Shown here in pieces: positions 9,749-19,254 of a DNA stretch of 64,000 nt. Location: NCBI GenBank assembly GCA_023910675.1, contig JAAVWC010000002.1:124001-188000 (forward strand). The letters are read 5' to 3'. The notes beneath the pieces are model-generated. The model ran no database searches, was not told the DNA's origin, and saw only the letters and a program-made list of their open reading frames with translations. Numbering within the stretch: position 1 is the first letter of the stretch; each line of letters begins with the position of its first letter. Origin of the DNA: Gemmatimonas sp. GTDB lineage: Bacteria; Gemmatimonadota; Gemmatimonadetes; Gemmatimonadales; Gemmatimonadaceae. The translations under genes were made by a program, and so were the position numbers.

Positions 9749-11425
9749 ATGATCCGATTCGTGTGGGTACTTGCCGCGGCGTTGCCGCTTGTGGTGCGTC
9801 CGGTGGCGGCGCAGTCGGCCGACGTCGTCTACGTCAACGCTCGCGTCTGGACGGGCGATTCAGCGGCCCCCGCCGCCGAGGCGCTCGCGGTGCGCGACGG
9901 TCGCCTGATGGCTGTGGGGACTGACGCGGCCGCTCGGGCATTGATAGGCGCCAGCACACGCGTAATCGATCTGGGCGGACGACGGGTCGTGCCAGGGTTC
10001 ATCGACGCGCACTGGCATTTGCCGACGGAATCACGCGCCGATCTGGTAGACGCGGGGAGCGTGCAGGAGATCGTGAAGCGGTTGCGGCAATGGGCGGCGA
10101 AACTGCCCAAGGGCACATGGGTGGTGGGGCGCGGTTGGACGCCCACCGACTTTCCGCAGAACGCCGCACACAAGCGCTATCTCGACGCGGCGTTTCCCAA
10201 CCGGCCCGTGCTCATCAGCGATCGCGATGGGCATCAGGCGCTCGCCAACAGTGTGGCGCTGCGTCTGGCCAAGGTCTCGGCGACCACGAAGGACCCCGCG
10301 CAGGGGGTGATCGAGCGTGGCGCCGGCGGTGACCCCACGGGGTTGCTCAAGGAGAGCGCGCGAGGGCTCGTGTCGCGTTTGGTGCCACCACCAACACGTG
10401 CCGATATCGCACGCCGCATTCACGAAGAAACGCAGGCCGCCGCGAGCTTCGGCATCACCATGGTGCAGGAAGCGTCGCGCCGTGCGCCGAGCGGTGCCGT
10501 GTTCGACGCGCTGGCCGACGCGGCGCGCGCGGACACCATGCGCCTGCGTTGGTATGTGTCGGTGCCGTTCAATCCCGGCGCCACGCGCGCAGAACTCGCG
10601 CGCTACGTGCAGCTCAAGGCACAGTATCCCGGCCCATGGCTGCGCTACGGCATTGCCAAGGGGATGCTCGACGGTACCGTCGATGCGCAAACGGCAGCGA
10701 TGCTCGAGCCGTACGCCAACACCGATGCCACGGGGCTCCCGTTCTGGAGCGGACCCGTGCTCAACAAAGGTGTGGCACGCTACGACAGTGCGGGGCTGCA
10801 AGTGGAGCTGCACGCCATTGGTGACAAGGCCGTGCGCATGGCGCTCGACGCGTACGCGTTGGCGCAGAAGAAGAACGGCCGCCGCGACAGTCGCCATAGG
10901 GTGGAGCACATTGAGGTGCCGCACCCCAGTGATTTGCCGCGCTTCAAACAGTTGGGAGTGATTGCGAGCACACAGGCCATTTTCGCCACGCCCGATGTCA
11001 CCACGCTCACCAACTACGCGCCGCTGTTGGGCGCCAAGCGTTCGGCACTCGCCAACAACTTCCGGCAGTTCGATGATGCCGGCGCGCGTCAGGCGTTTGG
11101 CAGTGACTATCCGGTGTTCCCCATGGATGTCATTCGCGGCATGTACACGGCGGTGACGCGCATGACCCCCGAAGGCACGCCGCGCGGCGGATGGTATCCC
11201 GCCGGGCGCATTACGCTGGAAGCGGCGCTCCGGCACTACACGCGCGATGCGGCGTATGCGGGGTTCATGGAGAACGACGCAGGGATGCTGCGCGCGGGGA
11301 TGCTCGCGGACTTCGTCGTGCTGAGCGAGGATCTGTTCTCGGTGCCACCCGCCGAGCTGTTGCGCGTGAAGGTGCTGCGCACCGTAGTGGGCGGGCGGGA
11401 CTCGTACGTTTCGGGTACGAACTGA
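9749..11425 (+). CDS. Secreted amidohydrolase (amidohydrolase_3, YtcJ-like)
   Basis: 558 residues. A signal peptide ends at VRPVAAQS. The composite domain VYVNARVWTGD...LAVRDGRLMAVG and the metal-binding FIDAHWHLP start of the TIM barrel are clear. Later barrel ligands include VELHAIGDKAV (His), HRVEHIEV (His) and FGSDYPV (Asp), so the binuclear metal site appears complete. YtcJ-like enzymes deaminate or hydrolyse amides such as formamide-type substrates; the natural substrate is unknown. It begins 36 bases after the ABA4-like stop and may belong to the same transcript. Confidence 0.9.
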   Translation: MIRFVWVLAAALPLVVRPVAAQSADVVYVNARVWTGDSAAPAAEALAVRDGRLMAVGTDAAARALIGASTRVIDLGGRRVVPGFIDAHWHLPTESRADLVDAGSVQEIVKRLRQWAAKLPKGTWVVGRGWTPTDFPQNAAHKRYLDAAFPNRPVLISDRDGHQALANSVALRLAKVSATTKDPAQGVIERGAGGDPTGLLKESARGLVSRLVPPPTRADIARRIHEETQAAASFGITMVQEASRRAPSGAVFDALADAARADTMRLRWYVSVPFNPGATRAELARYVQLKAQYPGPWLRYGIAKGMLDGTVDAQTAAMLEPYANTDATGLPFWSGPVLNKGVARYDSAGLQVELHAIGDKAVRMALDAYALAQKKNGRRDSRHRVEHIEVPHPSDLPRFKQLGVIASTQAIFATPDVTTLTNYAPLLGAKRSALANNFRQFDDAGARQAFGSDYPVFPMDVIRGMYTAVTRMTPEGTPRGGWYPAGRITLEAALRHYTRDAAYAGFMENDAGMLRAGMLADFVVLSEDLFSVPPAELLRVKVLRTVVGGRDSYVSGTN

Positions 11426-11529
11426 GCGAGAACGCGCACGACCCGTACTACATTACCTGTGGCTTGAAGCGGTGACCGTGTGAGTGACACGGAACACCCG
11501 CAACACCTGGGTTCACGGAGCGGAGCCGT

Positions 11530-12861
11530 ATGCTGGGCGAAATCGCCACGGAAGTGGTGGTCATTCTCATTCTGCTGGTCATCAATGGCCTCTTCTCCAT
11601 GTCGGAGTTGGCTGTCATGACCGCCAAGCGTACTCGGCTCGAGCATCAGGTCGAGGAAACCGGTGACGCCGGCGCGCGTGCCGCGCTCAGTCTGGCCGCC
11701 AACCCCAACGCGTTTCTGTCCACGGTGCAGGTGGGGATCACGCTCGTGGGCGTGCTCGCCGGCGCATTCGGTGGCGTGGGCATCTCGGAAGTGCTGGCGG
11801 TGCAGTTCACGCGCGTGACGTGGCTGGCGCCATATGCGACGTCCATTGCATTCGCGATTGTCGTCACGGCCATCACCTTCCTTTCGCTCATCATTGGCGA
11901 ACTGGTGCCCAAGAACATTGCGTTGTCCAACCCGGAGCGGGTGGCGGCGCTGGTGGCGCGTCCCATGGGTGCATTGTCCCGGGTTGGTGGACCAATCGTT
12001 CGGTTGCTAACGGCCACCACCAACTTTGTCCTTCGCATTCTTGGGCGGGGTACGGTGGCTGAGGCCGGGGTCACGGAGCAGGACATTCGGGCGCTGGTGG
12101 AGCAGGGAGCGGAGTCGGGGGTGGTGGAGGCGGCGGAGCAGGAAATCGTGGAAAACACGTTCCGGTTGGGTGACCGCACGGTGGAAAGCATCATGACACC
12201 GCGCCCCGATGTGCTCTGGGTAGACATCAGCGATCCGCCCGAGGTCATGCGCGTACAACTCGCTGAAGCGGCACGCGAGCGCTTTCTGGTGTGTGAGGGC
12301 GAACTCGATCAGGTGGTGGGGATCGTGTTCGCGGAAGACCTGGTCGTGCGCGCGGTGGCGGGAAACGCCATTCACGATGCTGACGCGTTACGCGCGGTGT
12401 CGCGCGCGCCGGAGTATGTGCCGGCCATGATGCCGGTGTTCAAGCTGCTCTCCACGCTGCGCGAACGTCGCTCGCACGCGGCGGTGGTGCTGGACGAATA
12501 CGGCACCGTGGCCGGACTGGTCACGCTGCACGACCTGCTGGAGTCGCTGGTGGGAGACGTACCCAACGCGGCCAACGGTGACGAGGCCAACTTTGTGCGT
12601 CAGGCCAACGGCGGCTGGCAAATTGACGCGGCCACGTCGCTGGAAGAGGTGGAAGCCCGCCTGAACATCGAGGCCGGCGAGCGTGAACAGGCGGAGATCC
12701 TCACACTCGGCGGTCTCGTGATGGGCCGCTTGGGGCGCGTCGCACGCGAAGGGGATGTCGTGGAATGGGGTGAACGGCGCGTGGTCGTAACGCGCGTGCA
12801 AGGGCGACGGATCGTCACGGTGGTCATTGAAGCGCCGCATCGCGGGGCGCGCGCCGTATAG
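11530..12861 (+). CDS. CNNM/CorC-type transporter (DUF21-CBS-CorC_HlyC)
   Basis: 443 residues with the family's usual order: a DUF21 membrane domain with about four helices (residues 1-190, including GVLAGAFGGVGI and LIIGELVPKNIAL), a CBS pair (about 205-330, RTVESIMTPRPDVLWVD, VVLDEYGTVAGLVTLHDLLE) and a C-terminal CorC_HlyC domain (about 350-435). These inner-membrane proteins are linked to Mg2+/Co2+ or Na+ efflux; many are mis-labelled hemolysins. The GGAGCGGAG just upstream acts as ribosome site. Confidence 0.93.
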   Translation: MLGEIATEVVVILILLVINGLFSMSELAVMTAKRTRLEHQVEETGDAGARAALSLAANPNAFLSTVQVGITLVGVLAGAFGGVGISEVLAVQFTRVTWLAPYATSIAFAIVVTAITFLSLIIGELVPKNIALSNPERVAALVARPMGALSRVGGPIVRLLTATTNFVLRILGRGTVAEAGVTEQDIRALVEQGAESGVVEAAEQEIVENTFRLGDRTVESIMTPRPDVLWVDISDPPEVMRVQLAEAARERFLVCEGELDQVVGIVFAEDLVVRAVAGNAIHDADALRAVSRAPEYVPAMMPVFKLLSTLRERRSHAAVVLDEYGTVAGLVTLHDLLESLVGDVPNAANGDEANFVRQANGGWQIDAATSLEEVEARLNIEAGEREQAEILTLGGLVMGRLGRVAREGDVVEWGERRVVVTRVQGRRIVTVVIEAPHRGARAV

Positions 12862-12914
12862 GCAGAACACCAGCCCCTGCTTGCCAAGCTCGGCGCCGAG
12901 CGGTTGTGTAGAGG

Positions 12915-15900
12915 ATGCGTTGGTTTCATTACCCGTTTCCCACCCTCCCCGTGCGAAATACTCCCCACCGTGCGCTAGCGGTTGCCGTTGGCTGCTCCGC
13001 CGCACTTTTGTCGCTGTCCGCGTCTGCCGCGATGGCCCAGCGAGGCCAGGGCCGAGGCGCCGCCGCGAACGCCGACACCTCCTTCGACGTCAAATGGCGT
13101 AACCTCGGCCCCAATCAGTCGGGCCGCATGGTCGCCGTGGCCGGTAGCACGTCGCGCCCTGACGAGTACTACATGGGCACCACCGGTGGTGGTGTCTTCA
13201 AGACCACCGATGGTGGCAAGACGGCGTTCCCCGTCACCGACGCGTACTTCGGCGGCACCATTGGCAGCATTGCGGTGCAGCAGGACAAGCCCGACGTGGT
13301 GTGGGTGGGCGGTGGTGAAACGCCCATTCGCGGCAACGTGAGCCACGGCGAAGGGGTGTGGAAGAGCACCGATGCCGGCAAGACCTGGCAGTACATGGGG
13401 CTCAAGGAAACGCAGTACATCTCGCGCGTGCGCATCAACCCGGAAAATCCGGATATCGTGTACGTGGGCGCGCTGGGGCATGTGTTCGGCCCCAACAAGG
13501 AACGCGGCGTGTACCGCACCACCGACGGCGGAAAGACGTGGAAGAACATTCTCTTCCGCAACGATTCCACCGGCGTGGCGGACATGATCATGGACCCCAC
13601 CAACCCCAAGATCATCTACGTGAGCTTCTGGCAGGCCGGTCGCAAGCCGTGGCTGCTGGTGAGCGGCGGCATGGGGAGCGCGATCTTCAAGACCACCGAC
13701 GGTGGCGACACGTGGACCGAGATCACGCGCAACAAGGGGCTGCCGCAGAGCGGGCCGTTGGGCGCAATCGGCATTACGTTGAGCCCGGCCAAGCCGAGCC
13801 GTCTGTGGGCGATCATTGAGCACGAGCCCAATGGTGGTGTGTATCGCAGTGACGATGCCGGCGCGACGTGGACGTTCATGACCGCCGATCGCAATTTGCG
13901 TCAGCGGGCGTGGTACTACAGCAAGCTGTACGCGGACCCGAAGGACACGAACGTGGTGTACGGGCCACAGGTGAGCCCGCTGGTGAGCAAGGACGGCGGC
14001 AAGACGTTCGTGCGCGGCTTTGGTGGCGGCGACAATCACGACATCTGGATTGACCCCACCGACCCCAAGCGCATTGCGGTGGCGCACGACAACGGCGTGA
14101 TCATCACGAAGGATGGCGGCACGAACAGCGTGCGTGTGGCCGCGCCGACGGGGCAGTACTACCACGTGCACCTCACGAACCACTTTCCGTACCATGTGTG
14201 CGGCGCGAAGCAGGACGCGGGCTCGAGCTGTGGCCCGGTGCGTGCCGCGGCGCTGGGTGGTCGTGAAGCGATGATGGCGCAGATGATGGGTGGTGGTGCA
14301 GGCCCGGCGGCGCCGGCGAGCCCGTTCGCCACGTTCTACGGTGTGGCCGGTGGCGAGAGCGGTTACATCAGCAGCAACCCGAAGGACCCCGACATCATGT
14401 ACGGCGCGAACTACGGTGGCAGCATGGACATGCTCAACCGTCGCACCGGCAAGACGCTGTCGCTCGATCCGTGGCCGCTCAACCCCATGGGGCACGACGC
14501 GAAGGACAGCAAGTATCGCTTCCAGTGGACGTATCCCATCGTGCATTCGCCGCACGATGCGAACACCATCTACGTGGGTTCGAATGTCGTGTTCCGCTCG
14601 CGCGATGGTGGTATGACGTGGACGCCCATCTCGCGCGACCTTACGCGCAACGATCCGCGCACGCTCGGCGCTTCGGGTGGCCCCATTACCAAGGACCAGA
14701 CCAGCGTGGAGTACTACGGCACGGTGTTTACGCTCGCCGAGTCGAAGTTGGTGAAGGGGGTGATCTGGACAGGTAGCGATGACGGGCTGCTGCACGTAAC
14801 GCGCGACAACGGCGTGACGTGGAAGAACGTGACTCCCAAGGGGCTGCCCGAGTGGATGCGCTGGAGCATCATCGAGGCCGGTCAGCATGCGCCGGGGACG
14901 GCGTACGTGGCGGGCAACCGCTATCAGATGGACGACTTCGCGCCGTATCTGTACAAGACGACGGACTACGGGGTGACGTGGACGAAGATCGTGAACGGCA
15001 TTGCGGCCGATCACTTCACGCGCGCCATTCGTGAAGATCTGCATCGTCCCGGCATGTTGTACGCGGCAACGGAGCGTGGCGTGATGGTGAGCTACGATGA
15101 TGGCGCGAACTGGACGAGCTTGCAGAAGAATCTGCCGCCGGTGCCGGTGAGCGACATGATGCTGCGCGACGACGATCTGGCGATCTCGACGCATGGTCGT
15201 GCGTTCTGGGTGCTGGAGAATTTGACGTCGTTGCGTTGGGCCCCCGAGGTGGAGAAGGCTGCGGGGAGTGCGCCGTACCTGTACAAGCCGGTGCCGGTGT
15301 ACCGCTTGAACGGCCAGACGCAGCCGACGTTCACGTACCGTCTGCCGGCCGACAGCCTGGTGGTGAAGTTCGAGTTCTACGATGCCGCCGGGAAGCTCGT
15401 GGGCACCGCCGCGAGCAACGACACGACGAAGGCGCCGGTGGACCCGCGCTTCGAAGGGATGGGCTTTGCGCCGCCGGCGCCGCCCAAGCCGGCGAACAAG
15501 AAGGGCGTGAATCGCTTCTCGTACACGATGAAGCACGACGATGCCAAGACGTTCCGCGGCATGATCACGTGGGCCGGTCGTGGCAACGGGCCGAGCATGG
15601 CGCCGGGGATGTATCGCGTGCGCATGACGGCGGGGAACAGCGCGCCGGTATCGTACGATTTCCGTGTGTTGCCTGATCCGCGTAGCGAGGCGACGGGGGC
15701 GGACCTCAAGGAGCAGGTGCGCTTCGCGTTGCAGGTGCGTGACAAGATCACCGCCGCCAACCAGGGTGTGATCGAGAGCCGCAACATCAAGAGCGCGCTC
15801 ACGGACCGTACGCCAAAGATGGCGAGTGTGGCCGGGTTCGCGCCGTTGGCGAAGAGCTTTGCCGATTCGCTGCTCGCTGTTGAGGATTCGTTGTACCAGA

Positions 15901-16184
15901 CGAAGAATCAGTCGGGGCAGGATCCGCTCAACTTCCCCATTCGCCTCAACGATCAGTTGGGCGGATTGATGGGCTTTGTGATGAGCGGCGAGCGTCGTCC
16001 GGCGAAGCAGTCGTATGACGTGTGGAACGTGCTGGCGCCCAAGACCGACGGTGAGCTCGCGCGGTTGGAGCGGGTGATCACGACGCAGCTGCCGAAGATC
16101 AATGCGCTGCTGAAGGCGGCGGGGCAGGCGGAGATTGTGCGGAGCAAGACGGAAGGTCCGGCGCCGCAGCCGATAACGCCGTGA
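12915..16184 (+). CDS. VPS10/sortilin-like BNR repeat protein, secreted
   Basis: 1089 residues. Signal-like region (AVAVGCSAALLSLSASAAMAQ) is followed by a beta-propeller with repeated Asp-box motifs (KTTDGGKT, KSTDAGKTW, RTTDGGKTW, KTTDGGDTW, RSDDAGATW, RSRDGGMTW, VTRDNGVTW, KTTDYGVTW, VSYDDGANW). A C-terminal beta-sandwich and helical tail (residues about 830-1089) end in EGPAPQPITP. Such proteins are common in Gemmatimonadota and related phyla as secreted 'glycosyl hydrolase/sortilin' proteins of uncertain activity. A GTG at 12951 is an alternative start. Its 3' end, with the stem-loop at 16236-16260, recurs in truncated form at 19978, 23597 and 31508. Confidence 0.92.
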   Translation: MRWFHYPFPTLPVRNTPHRALAVAVGCSAALLSLSASAAMAQRGQGRGAAANADTSFDVKWRNLGPNQSGRMVAVAGSTSRPDEYYMGTTGGGVFKTTDGGKTAFPVTDAYFGGTIGSIAVQQDKPDVVWVGGGETPIRGNVSHGEGVWKSTDAGKTWQYMGLKETQYISRVRINPENPDIVYVGALGHVFGPNKERGVYRTTDGGKTWKNILFRNDSTGVADMIMDPTNPKIIYVSFWQAGRKPWLLVSGGMGSAIFKTTDGGDTWTEITRNKGLPQSGPLGAIGITLSPAKPSRLWAIIEHEPNGGVYRSDDAGATWTFMTADRNLRQRAWYYSKLYADPKDTNVVYGPQVSPLVSKDGGKTFVRGFGGGDNHDIWIDPTDPKRIAVAHDNGVIITKDGGTNSVRVAAPTGQYYHVHLTNHFPYHVCGAKQDAGSSCGPVRAAALGGREAMMAQMMGGGAGPAAPASPFATFYGVAGGESGYISSNPKDPDIMYGANYGGSMDMLNRRTGKTLSLDPWPLNPMGHDAKDSKYRFQWTYPIVHSPHDANTIYVGSNVVFRSRDGGMTWTPISRDLTRNDPRTLGASGGPITKDQTSVEYYGTVFTLAESKLVKGVIWTGSDDGLLHVTRDNGVTWKNVTPKGLPEWMRWSIIEAGQHAPGTAYVAGNRYQMDDFAPYLYKTTDYGVTWTKIVNGIAADHFTRAIREDLHRPGMLYAATERGVMVSYDDGANWTSLQKNLPPVPVSDMMLRDDDLAISTHGRAFWVLENLTSLRWAPEVEKAAGSAPYLYKPVPVYRLNGQTQPTFTYRLPADSLVVKFEFYDAAGKLVGTAASNDTTKAPVDPRFEGMGFAPPAPPKPANKKGVNRFSYTMKHDDAKTFRGMITWAGRGNGPSMAPGMYRVRMTAGNSAPVSYDFRVLPDPRSEATGADLKEQVRFALQVRDKITAANQGVIESRNIKSALTDRTPKMASVAGFAPLAKSFADSLLAVEDSLYQTKNQSGQDPLNFPIRLNDQLGGLMGFVMSGERRPAKQSYDVWNVLAPKTDGELARLERVITTQLPKINALLKAAGQAEIVRSKTEGPAPQPITP

Positions 16185-16276
16185 GTGCGCGAGTGTAGTT
16201 GCACTGAGCACTGACCACTTTCACTACACACTACAAACTCCTCGCAGTTCGCGGGGAGTTTGTCGTTTGGGGGTGC
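16183..16276 (+). repeat. 3' stem-loop repeat, copy A (acts as terminator)
   Basis: Immediately after the sortilin stop comes a run of loose ACTGA-type decamers, then the stem AACTCCTCGC (16236-16245)/GCGGGGAGTT (16251-16260) and TTGTCGTTT. The stem followed by T-rich sequence looks like a rho-independent terminator. Five further copies (19255, 21036, 21755, 23938, 31852) lie in the same orientation. A small hairpin GCATTC/GAATGC follows at about 16275-16294. Confidence 0.8.
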
Positions 16277-16706
16277 ATTCCGTTCAAAGAATGCAGGCGT
16301 ACGCTAAGAGATTGGCGTGATGGCAATTCGTGTTCAGCGAGTGAGTGGTGAGCGTCCCAGTGTGCAATGGCCCGCGAATGCCGTAGGTACATGAGGCCGG
16401 CCCGTCTTTCCGCGATTCGTGTCTATGCTGCTGGTCCTGCAGTACACCCCTGCGGATCGATATTTGCGTTCGGTCGCTTCAATGTGTTGGCAGCATTTGT
16501 CTTGCGTAACGGCGAGCTGGGAGCAATGTTCGCGATATGCTGCTTAGGAAGTGTCAGATAGCGGCAGGGTTGAACGAATTGCGAATAGGTCAATTGTCGT
16601 TCAGGAAATACCGCGGTGGGCGCTGCGTGAATTGAAACTCCGCCGACAAGAAGAAAGGACGGAGAGCGGCGCCCACGTCACCAGATCAAGTGCGAGGTCC
16701 GGGACA
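16277..16706. other. Gene-poor gap of about 430 bases before the HTH gene
   Basis: Visibly richer in A and T than the flanking core genes. Apart from the small GCATTC/GAATGC hairpin at its start, nothing convincing is present; short open frames here lack ribosome sites and recognisable products. It probably contains the promoter of the regulator gene at 16707. Confidence 0.5.
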
Positions 16707-17012
16707 ATGCTGGACGGAGTGTCGAGCAACAGCGATGAAGCGATGATCGAGCAGCTAGTCAATCGGAGAGCGGCAGTGAGGCACATCCTTCGATTGCGTC
16801 TCCAGGGCAAAACTCGAAAAGAAATCGCAGCCCACTTAGGCAAGTCACCGCATACGATTGATTGGCACCTGCGGGAGCTGGTCCGGTCATGCGGAACACT
16901 CTCGTTAATGAGAATCGCAGTCATTATCGCAGCGTCCCCTCGGCTCACGGCGCTGGTCTCGGGTTCGCCCCCCCCGATTTCGGGGGGTTTCGACGATAGA
17001 TCTCACGCATGA
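16707..17012 (+). CDS. Small LuxR-type helix-turn-helix regulator
   Basis: 101 residues from ATG 16707, chosen for the GAGG about nine bases upstream; the frame is open further upstream without similarity. The DNA-binding helix pair RLRLQGKTRKEIAAHLGKSPHTIDWHLREL matches the LuxR/GerE C-terminal HTH (key positions: the KEIA and the T-V/I-x-x-H recognition helix). No receiver or ligand domain is attached. It is followed on the same strand by the Cys-rich peptide, thioredoxin-like and propeller genes and is the natural candidate to regulate them. The 3' end overlaps the hairpin at 16970-16987. Confidence 0.65.
   Translation: MLDGVSSNSDEAMIEQLVNRRAAVRHILRLRLQGKTRKEIAAHLGKSPHTIDWHLRELVRSCGTLSLMRIAVIIAASPRLTALVSGSPPPISGGFDDRSHA
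16970..16992 (+). terminator. GC-rich terminator hairpin within the end of the HTH frame
   Basis: CCCCCCGA (16970-16977) pairs with TCGGGGGG (16980-16987), followed by TTTCG. It overlaps the last codons of the HTH gene, so transcripts would end close to its stop and the downstream cluster probably has its own promoter. Confidence 0.55.
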
Positions 17013-17082
17013 TTGTAGGCATGTGCGTCGTTCGCTCGGCGGACGGCCACTCTTGTCTTGACCCTAATCGGAGGTTGGCCGC

Positions 17083-17322
17083 ATGCGTTTACTGCCGGTG
17101 AATCAGAAGAAGGGCGTGCTCATGCTCGCGCTCGCTAACGTCGTCGCAGCACTCAGTCTGTCGGGGGTGTTGCAAGCAGAGGACTTGGAAGAGCGCCCCT
17201 GCAGCACCCAAGGCAACTGTCACTGCGAATTTGAAGGGACAGCTGGCGGTTTCTGCAGCGGAACAGGTTGGGGTTCGCCCTGCTCATCCAACAGTTCTTG
17301 CGAAAAGAAGAAGACAACTTGA
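17083..17322 (+). CDS. Small secreted Cys-rich peptide
   Basis: 79 residues from ATG 17083 with a strong CGGAGG ribosome site about 8 bases upstream. A hydrophobic segment (VLMLALANVVAALSLSGVL, residues 12-30) is followed by an acidic stretch (AEDLEERP) and a compact region with six Cys (40, 46, 48, 58, 67, 73), Gly/Ser-rich, ending in a basic EKKKTT tail. Six Cys could form three disulfides. It is directly upstream of a membrane-anchored thioredoxin-like protein, which would fit its oxidative folding. The family is not recognised. The LALANV motif recalls the NVEALA peptides of Bacteroidetes only superficially. Confidence 0.7.
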   Translation: MRLLPVNQKKGVLMLALANVVAALSLSGVLQAEDLEERPCSTQGNCHCEFEGTAGGFCSGTGWGSPCSSNSSCEKKKTT

Positions 17323-17390
17323 GCGCTTTCGATGGGTTTTCTATCCGCAACCGAGCCGACAGACTACTGCGCTAATACCTGTGAGGCACG

Positions 17391-17918
17391 GTGCGACAGA
17401 AGCGCTTCTTGGTAGCTGCCCTTTTCGTTTTGCCCGTACTTGCCATTGTGCGTCAGGTAAAGGCAAGACTCGACGTTGGCGCCGCTCCCGTGACATCGGT
17501 GCAGCTCTGGCAAGGCGAATCGGGCAGTGAAGTTCGATTGGGTGACCTCCCACACGCCCTCGGGTCACGCTGCGTTCTGCTTTCAATCATAAGTCCGCAC
17601 TGCTCGGTCTGCACGCGAATGCGCCATTCGTGGGCCGGTAACGTGCGAACTATTGCGGTGTCCGCGAACGTTCAGCTGGCCAGCGCGTGGCTTACCACGA
17701 CTGGATTCGAGGAGGCAAAGGCATTTGTCAAAGGCACCGAGGCAGAACAAATACCCCTGTTCGCGGTTCCTGACTCAGCGTCCATTGGGTTCCGACCGCT
17801 TCGGGCACATGGAACGCCAACGACCATACTATTCAATTCGGTTGGAGCTGAACAACTTCGCATTTACGGCGAGCAGCTTCCAACCCAACCCCAACTTGTG
17901 GAGGGATGTGGAAGTTGA
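17391..17918 (+). CDS. Membrane-anchored thioredoxin-like protein (CxxC)
   Basis: 175 residues from GTG 17391 with GAGG just upstream. An N-terminal anchor (FLVAALFVLPVLAIV, residues 6-20) precedes a thioredoxin fold with the redox motif CSVC (71-74, in LLSIISPHCSVCTRMRHSW) and a later HGTPTTILFN that supplies the cis-Pro loop (GTPT). This is the TlpA/redoxin type, acting outside the inner membrane as a thiol-disulfide oxidoreductase. Located 69 bases after the Cys-rich peptide gene, the natural candidate substrate (inference). Confidence 0.8.
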   Translation: MRQKRFLVAALFVLPVLAIVRQVKARLDVGAAPVTSVQLWQGESGSEVRLGDLPHALGSRCVLLSIISPHCSVCTRMRHSWAGNVRTIAVSANVQLASAWLTTTGFEEAKAFVKGTEAEQIPLFAVPDSASIGFRPLRAHGTPTTILFNSVGAEQLRIYGEQLPTQPQLVEGCGS

Positions 17919-18049
17919 TTCGTCGATCGTGTATCTGACTGCGGACATGAGCTCGTCATCGAGTCGGGCCGACCACACCCCTTTCGCGAAAACCTCGCTC
18001 CTGCCTCGTCAACTTGTCCATCAGATCTAGACGGAATACTCGGCTCCGG

Positions 18050-19228
18050 ATGGCGTACTCGGTGTTCGGCGCGTTTTCGCTCGGTATGACCTACGCCTGC
18101 GCGCCAAGCAGCGATACGCGGACGCCGCAATCGCCTGGCTCCTCGCTCGTCGTCTGGACTCTTTCTGAAACGCCGCTCGAGAACGTCGGACTCGATCCGA
18201 TGCGGCCTGGTCATGAGCTTTCCACGGTTGTCGACGTTGCAATCGGACGAACGGGCACCGTGCTGGTTGGTGACGCCGCTAGTCAAGAGCTTCGGCGCTT
18301 TAGTCCCGGTGGGGAGTTGCGTGTGCGCGCAGGTCGGCGGGGAGACGGACCGGGTGACCTCGCGTTCCTCGGGGGCGTAGCCGAGTGCGACGACGGCGCG
18401 TTCGTCGCGCTTCAACCACGACGCGTGACGGCGTTCGAGCCGGTTGGCCGCATCCTCCGCGTCACGTTCGCCCCTGACGAGCGCGCCGTGCCACCGCAGG
18501 ACGCATCTGGGGTGAACGCTCGATGCGATCAGGTCACTTGGCTTTCGCGAGGCAGCCTCCCGATCGACTCCCTCGGCATGCTCAGCCAGCAGTGGACGCT
18601 CACCTGGACTGACCTCGCCGATACCGTGGAGGTGAGGCGCTTCACCGGTCTCCAACGATTCCGTACCGAGGTGAATGGCATGCCGGCGATGGCGGCTATT
18701 CCGTGGCAGCCAGAACCGTCCTGGGCAGTATTCGACTCCTCGATTGTTTGGGCCTCGGGTGCAGTTGATACCCTCCACGTCTGGCACCGACGCCTCGGAT
18801 GGCGGGCGCTGCCGGTGCCGCTTGAAGCTCGCGCCATCGTGCCGAAGGACCGCGAGGCGTATGCGACGCACCGCGCCGCGAGGATTGCGGAGAATCCGCC
18901 GGAAGGTCGGTCGTTGCTACCTCTCAAGGCCCTGCCATCAGTACCGACGCACGCGCCCACCATTGCCGGCCTGCTTGCCGATGGATCCACGCGTGTGTGG
19001 GTGCGACCCTATCCGGACTCCAGCAACGGTTTCAAAGCAGATCGAGCGCCTGCGGCATCACATGGTGAGCGATGGATTGTTGTGGACTTGAACACCGGGC
19101 CCGTGGCGACCGTGCGGATTCCCCCTGGCCTGCGGTTGCTCGCGATCGGAGCGGACCGCGTCGCCGGGGTGCGCGAAACGGCAGAGGGCGCGGAGTACGT
19201 GGTGGTGCACACGCTTGAACGTCGCTAA
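18050..19228 (+). CDS. 6-bladed beta-propeller protein, probable lipoprotein
   Basis: 392 residues from ATG 18050; a TTG 36 bases earlier is an alternative. The signal MAYSVFGAFSLGMTYAC ends in a Cys that could be lipidated, though the lipobox is weak. Recurrent propeller blades are visible (VVDVAIGRTGTVLVGDAASQELRRFSPGGEL; GGVAECDDGAFVAL; IAGLLADGSTRVWV), resembling the NHL/6-bladed-propeller group found next to peptide and thioredoxin genes in Bacteroidetes. Third gene of the peptide/thioredoxin cluster; binding partner unknown. Confidence 0.75.
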   Translation: MAYSVFGAFSLGMTYACAPSSDTRTPQSPGSSLVVWTLSETPLENVGLDPMRPGHELSTVVDVAIGRTGTVLVGDAASQELRRFSPGGELRVRAGRRGDGPGDLAFLGGVAECDDGAFVALQPRRVTAFEPVGRILRVTFAPDERAVPPQDASGVNARCDQVTWLSRGSLPIDSLGMLSQQWTLTWTDLADTVEVRRFTGLQRFRTEVNGMPAMAAIPWQPEPSWAVFDSSIVWASGAVDTLHVWHRRLGWRALPVPLEARAIVPKDREAYATHRAARIAENPPEGRSLLPLKALPSVPTHAPTIAGLLADGSTRVWVRPYPDSSNGFKADRAPAASHGERWIVVDLNTGPVATVRIPPGLRLLAIGADRVAGVRETAEGAEYVVVHTLERR

Positions 19229-19254
19229 GTGAAACCGCCGCGCTGGTGGGTACT

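Noticed and set aside
12975..16211. 1078-residue open frame antisense to the sortilin gene
   Set aside because: Composition (Arg/His-rich) and position show it is a shadow of the coding strand, and the same artefact recurs opposite copy 2.
16367..16561. Short open frame before the HTH gene
   Set aside because: No ribosome site, no conserved motif, and composition unlike its neighbours.
17083..17322. Identification of the Cys-rich peptide as an NVEALA protein
   Set aside because: Only LALANV matches, and here it lies inside the hydrophobic signal rather than after it.
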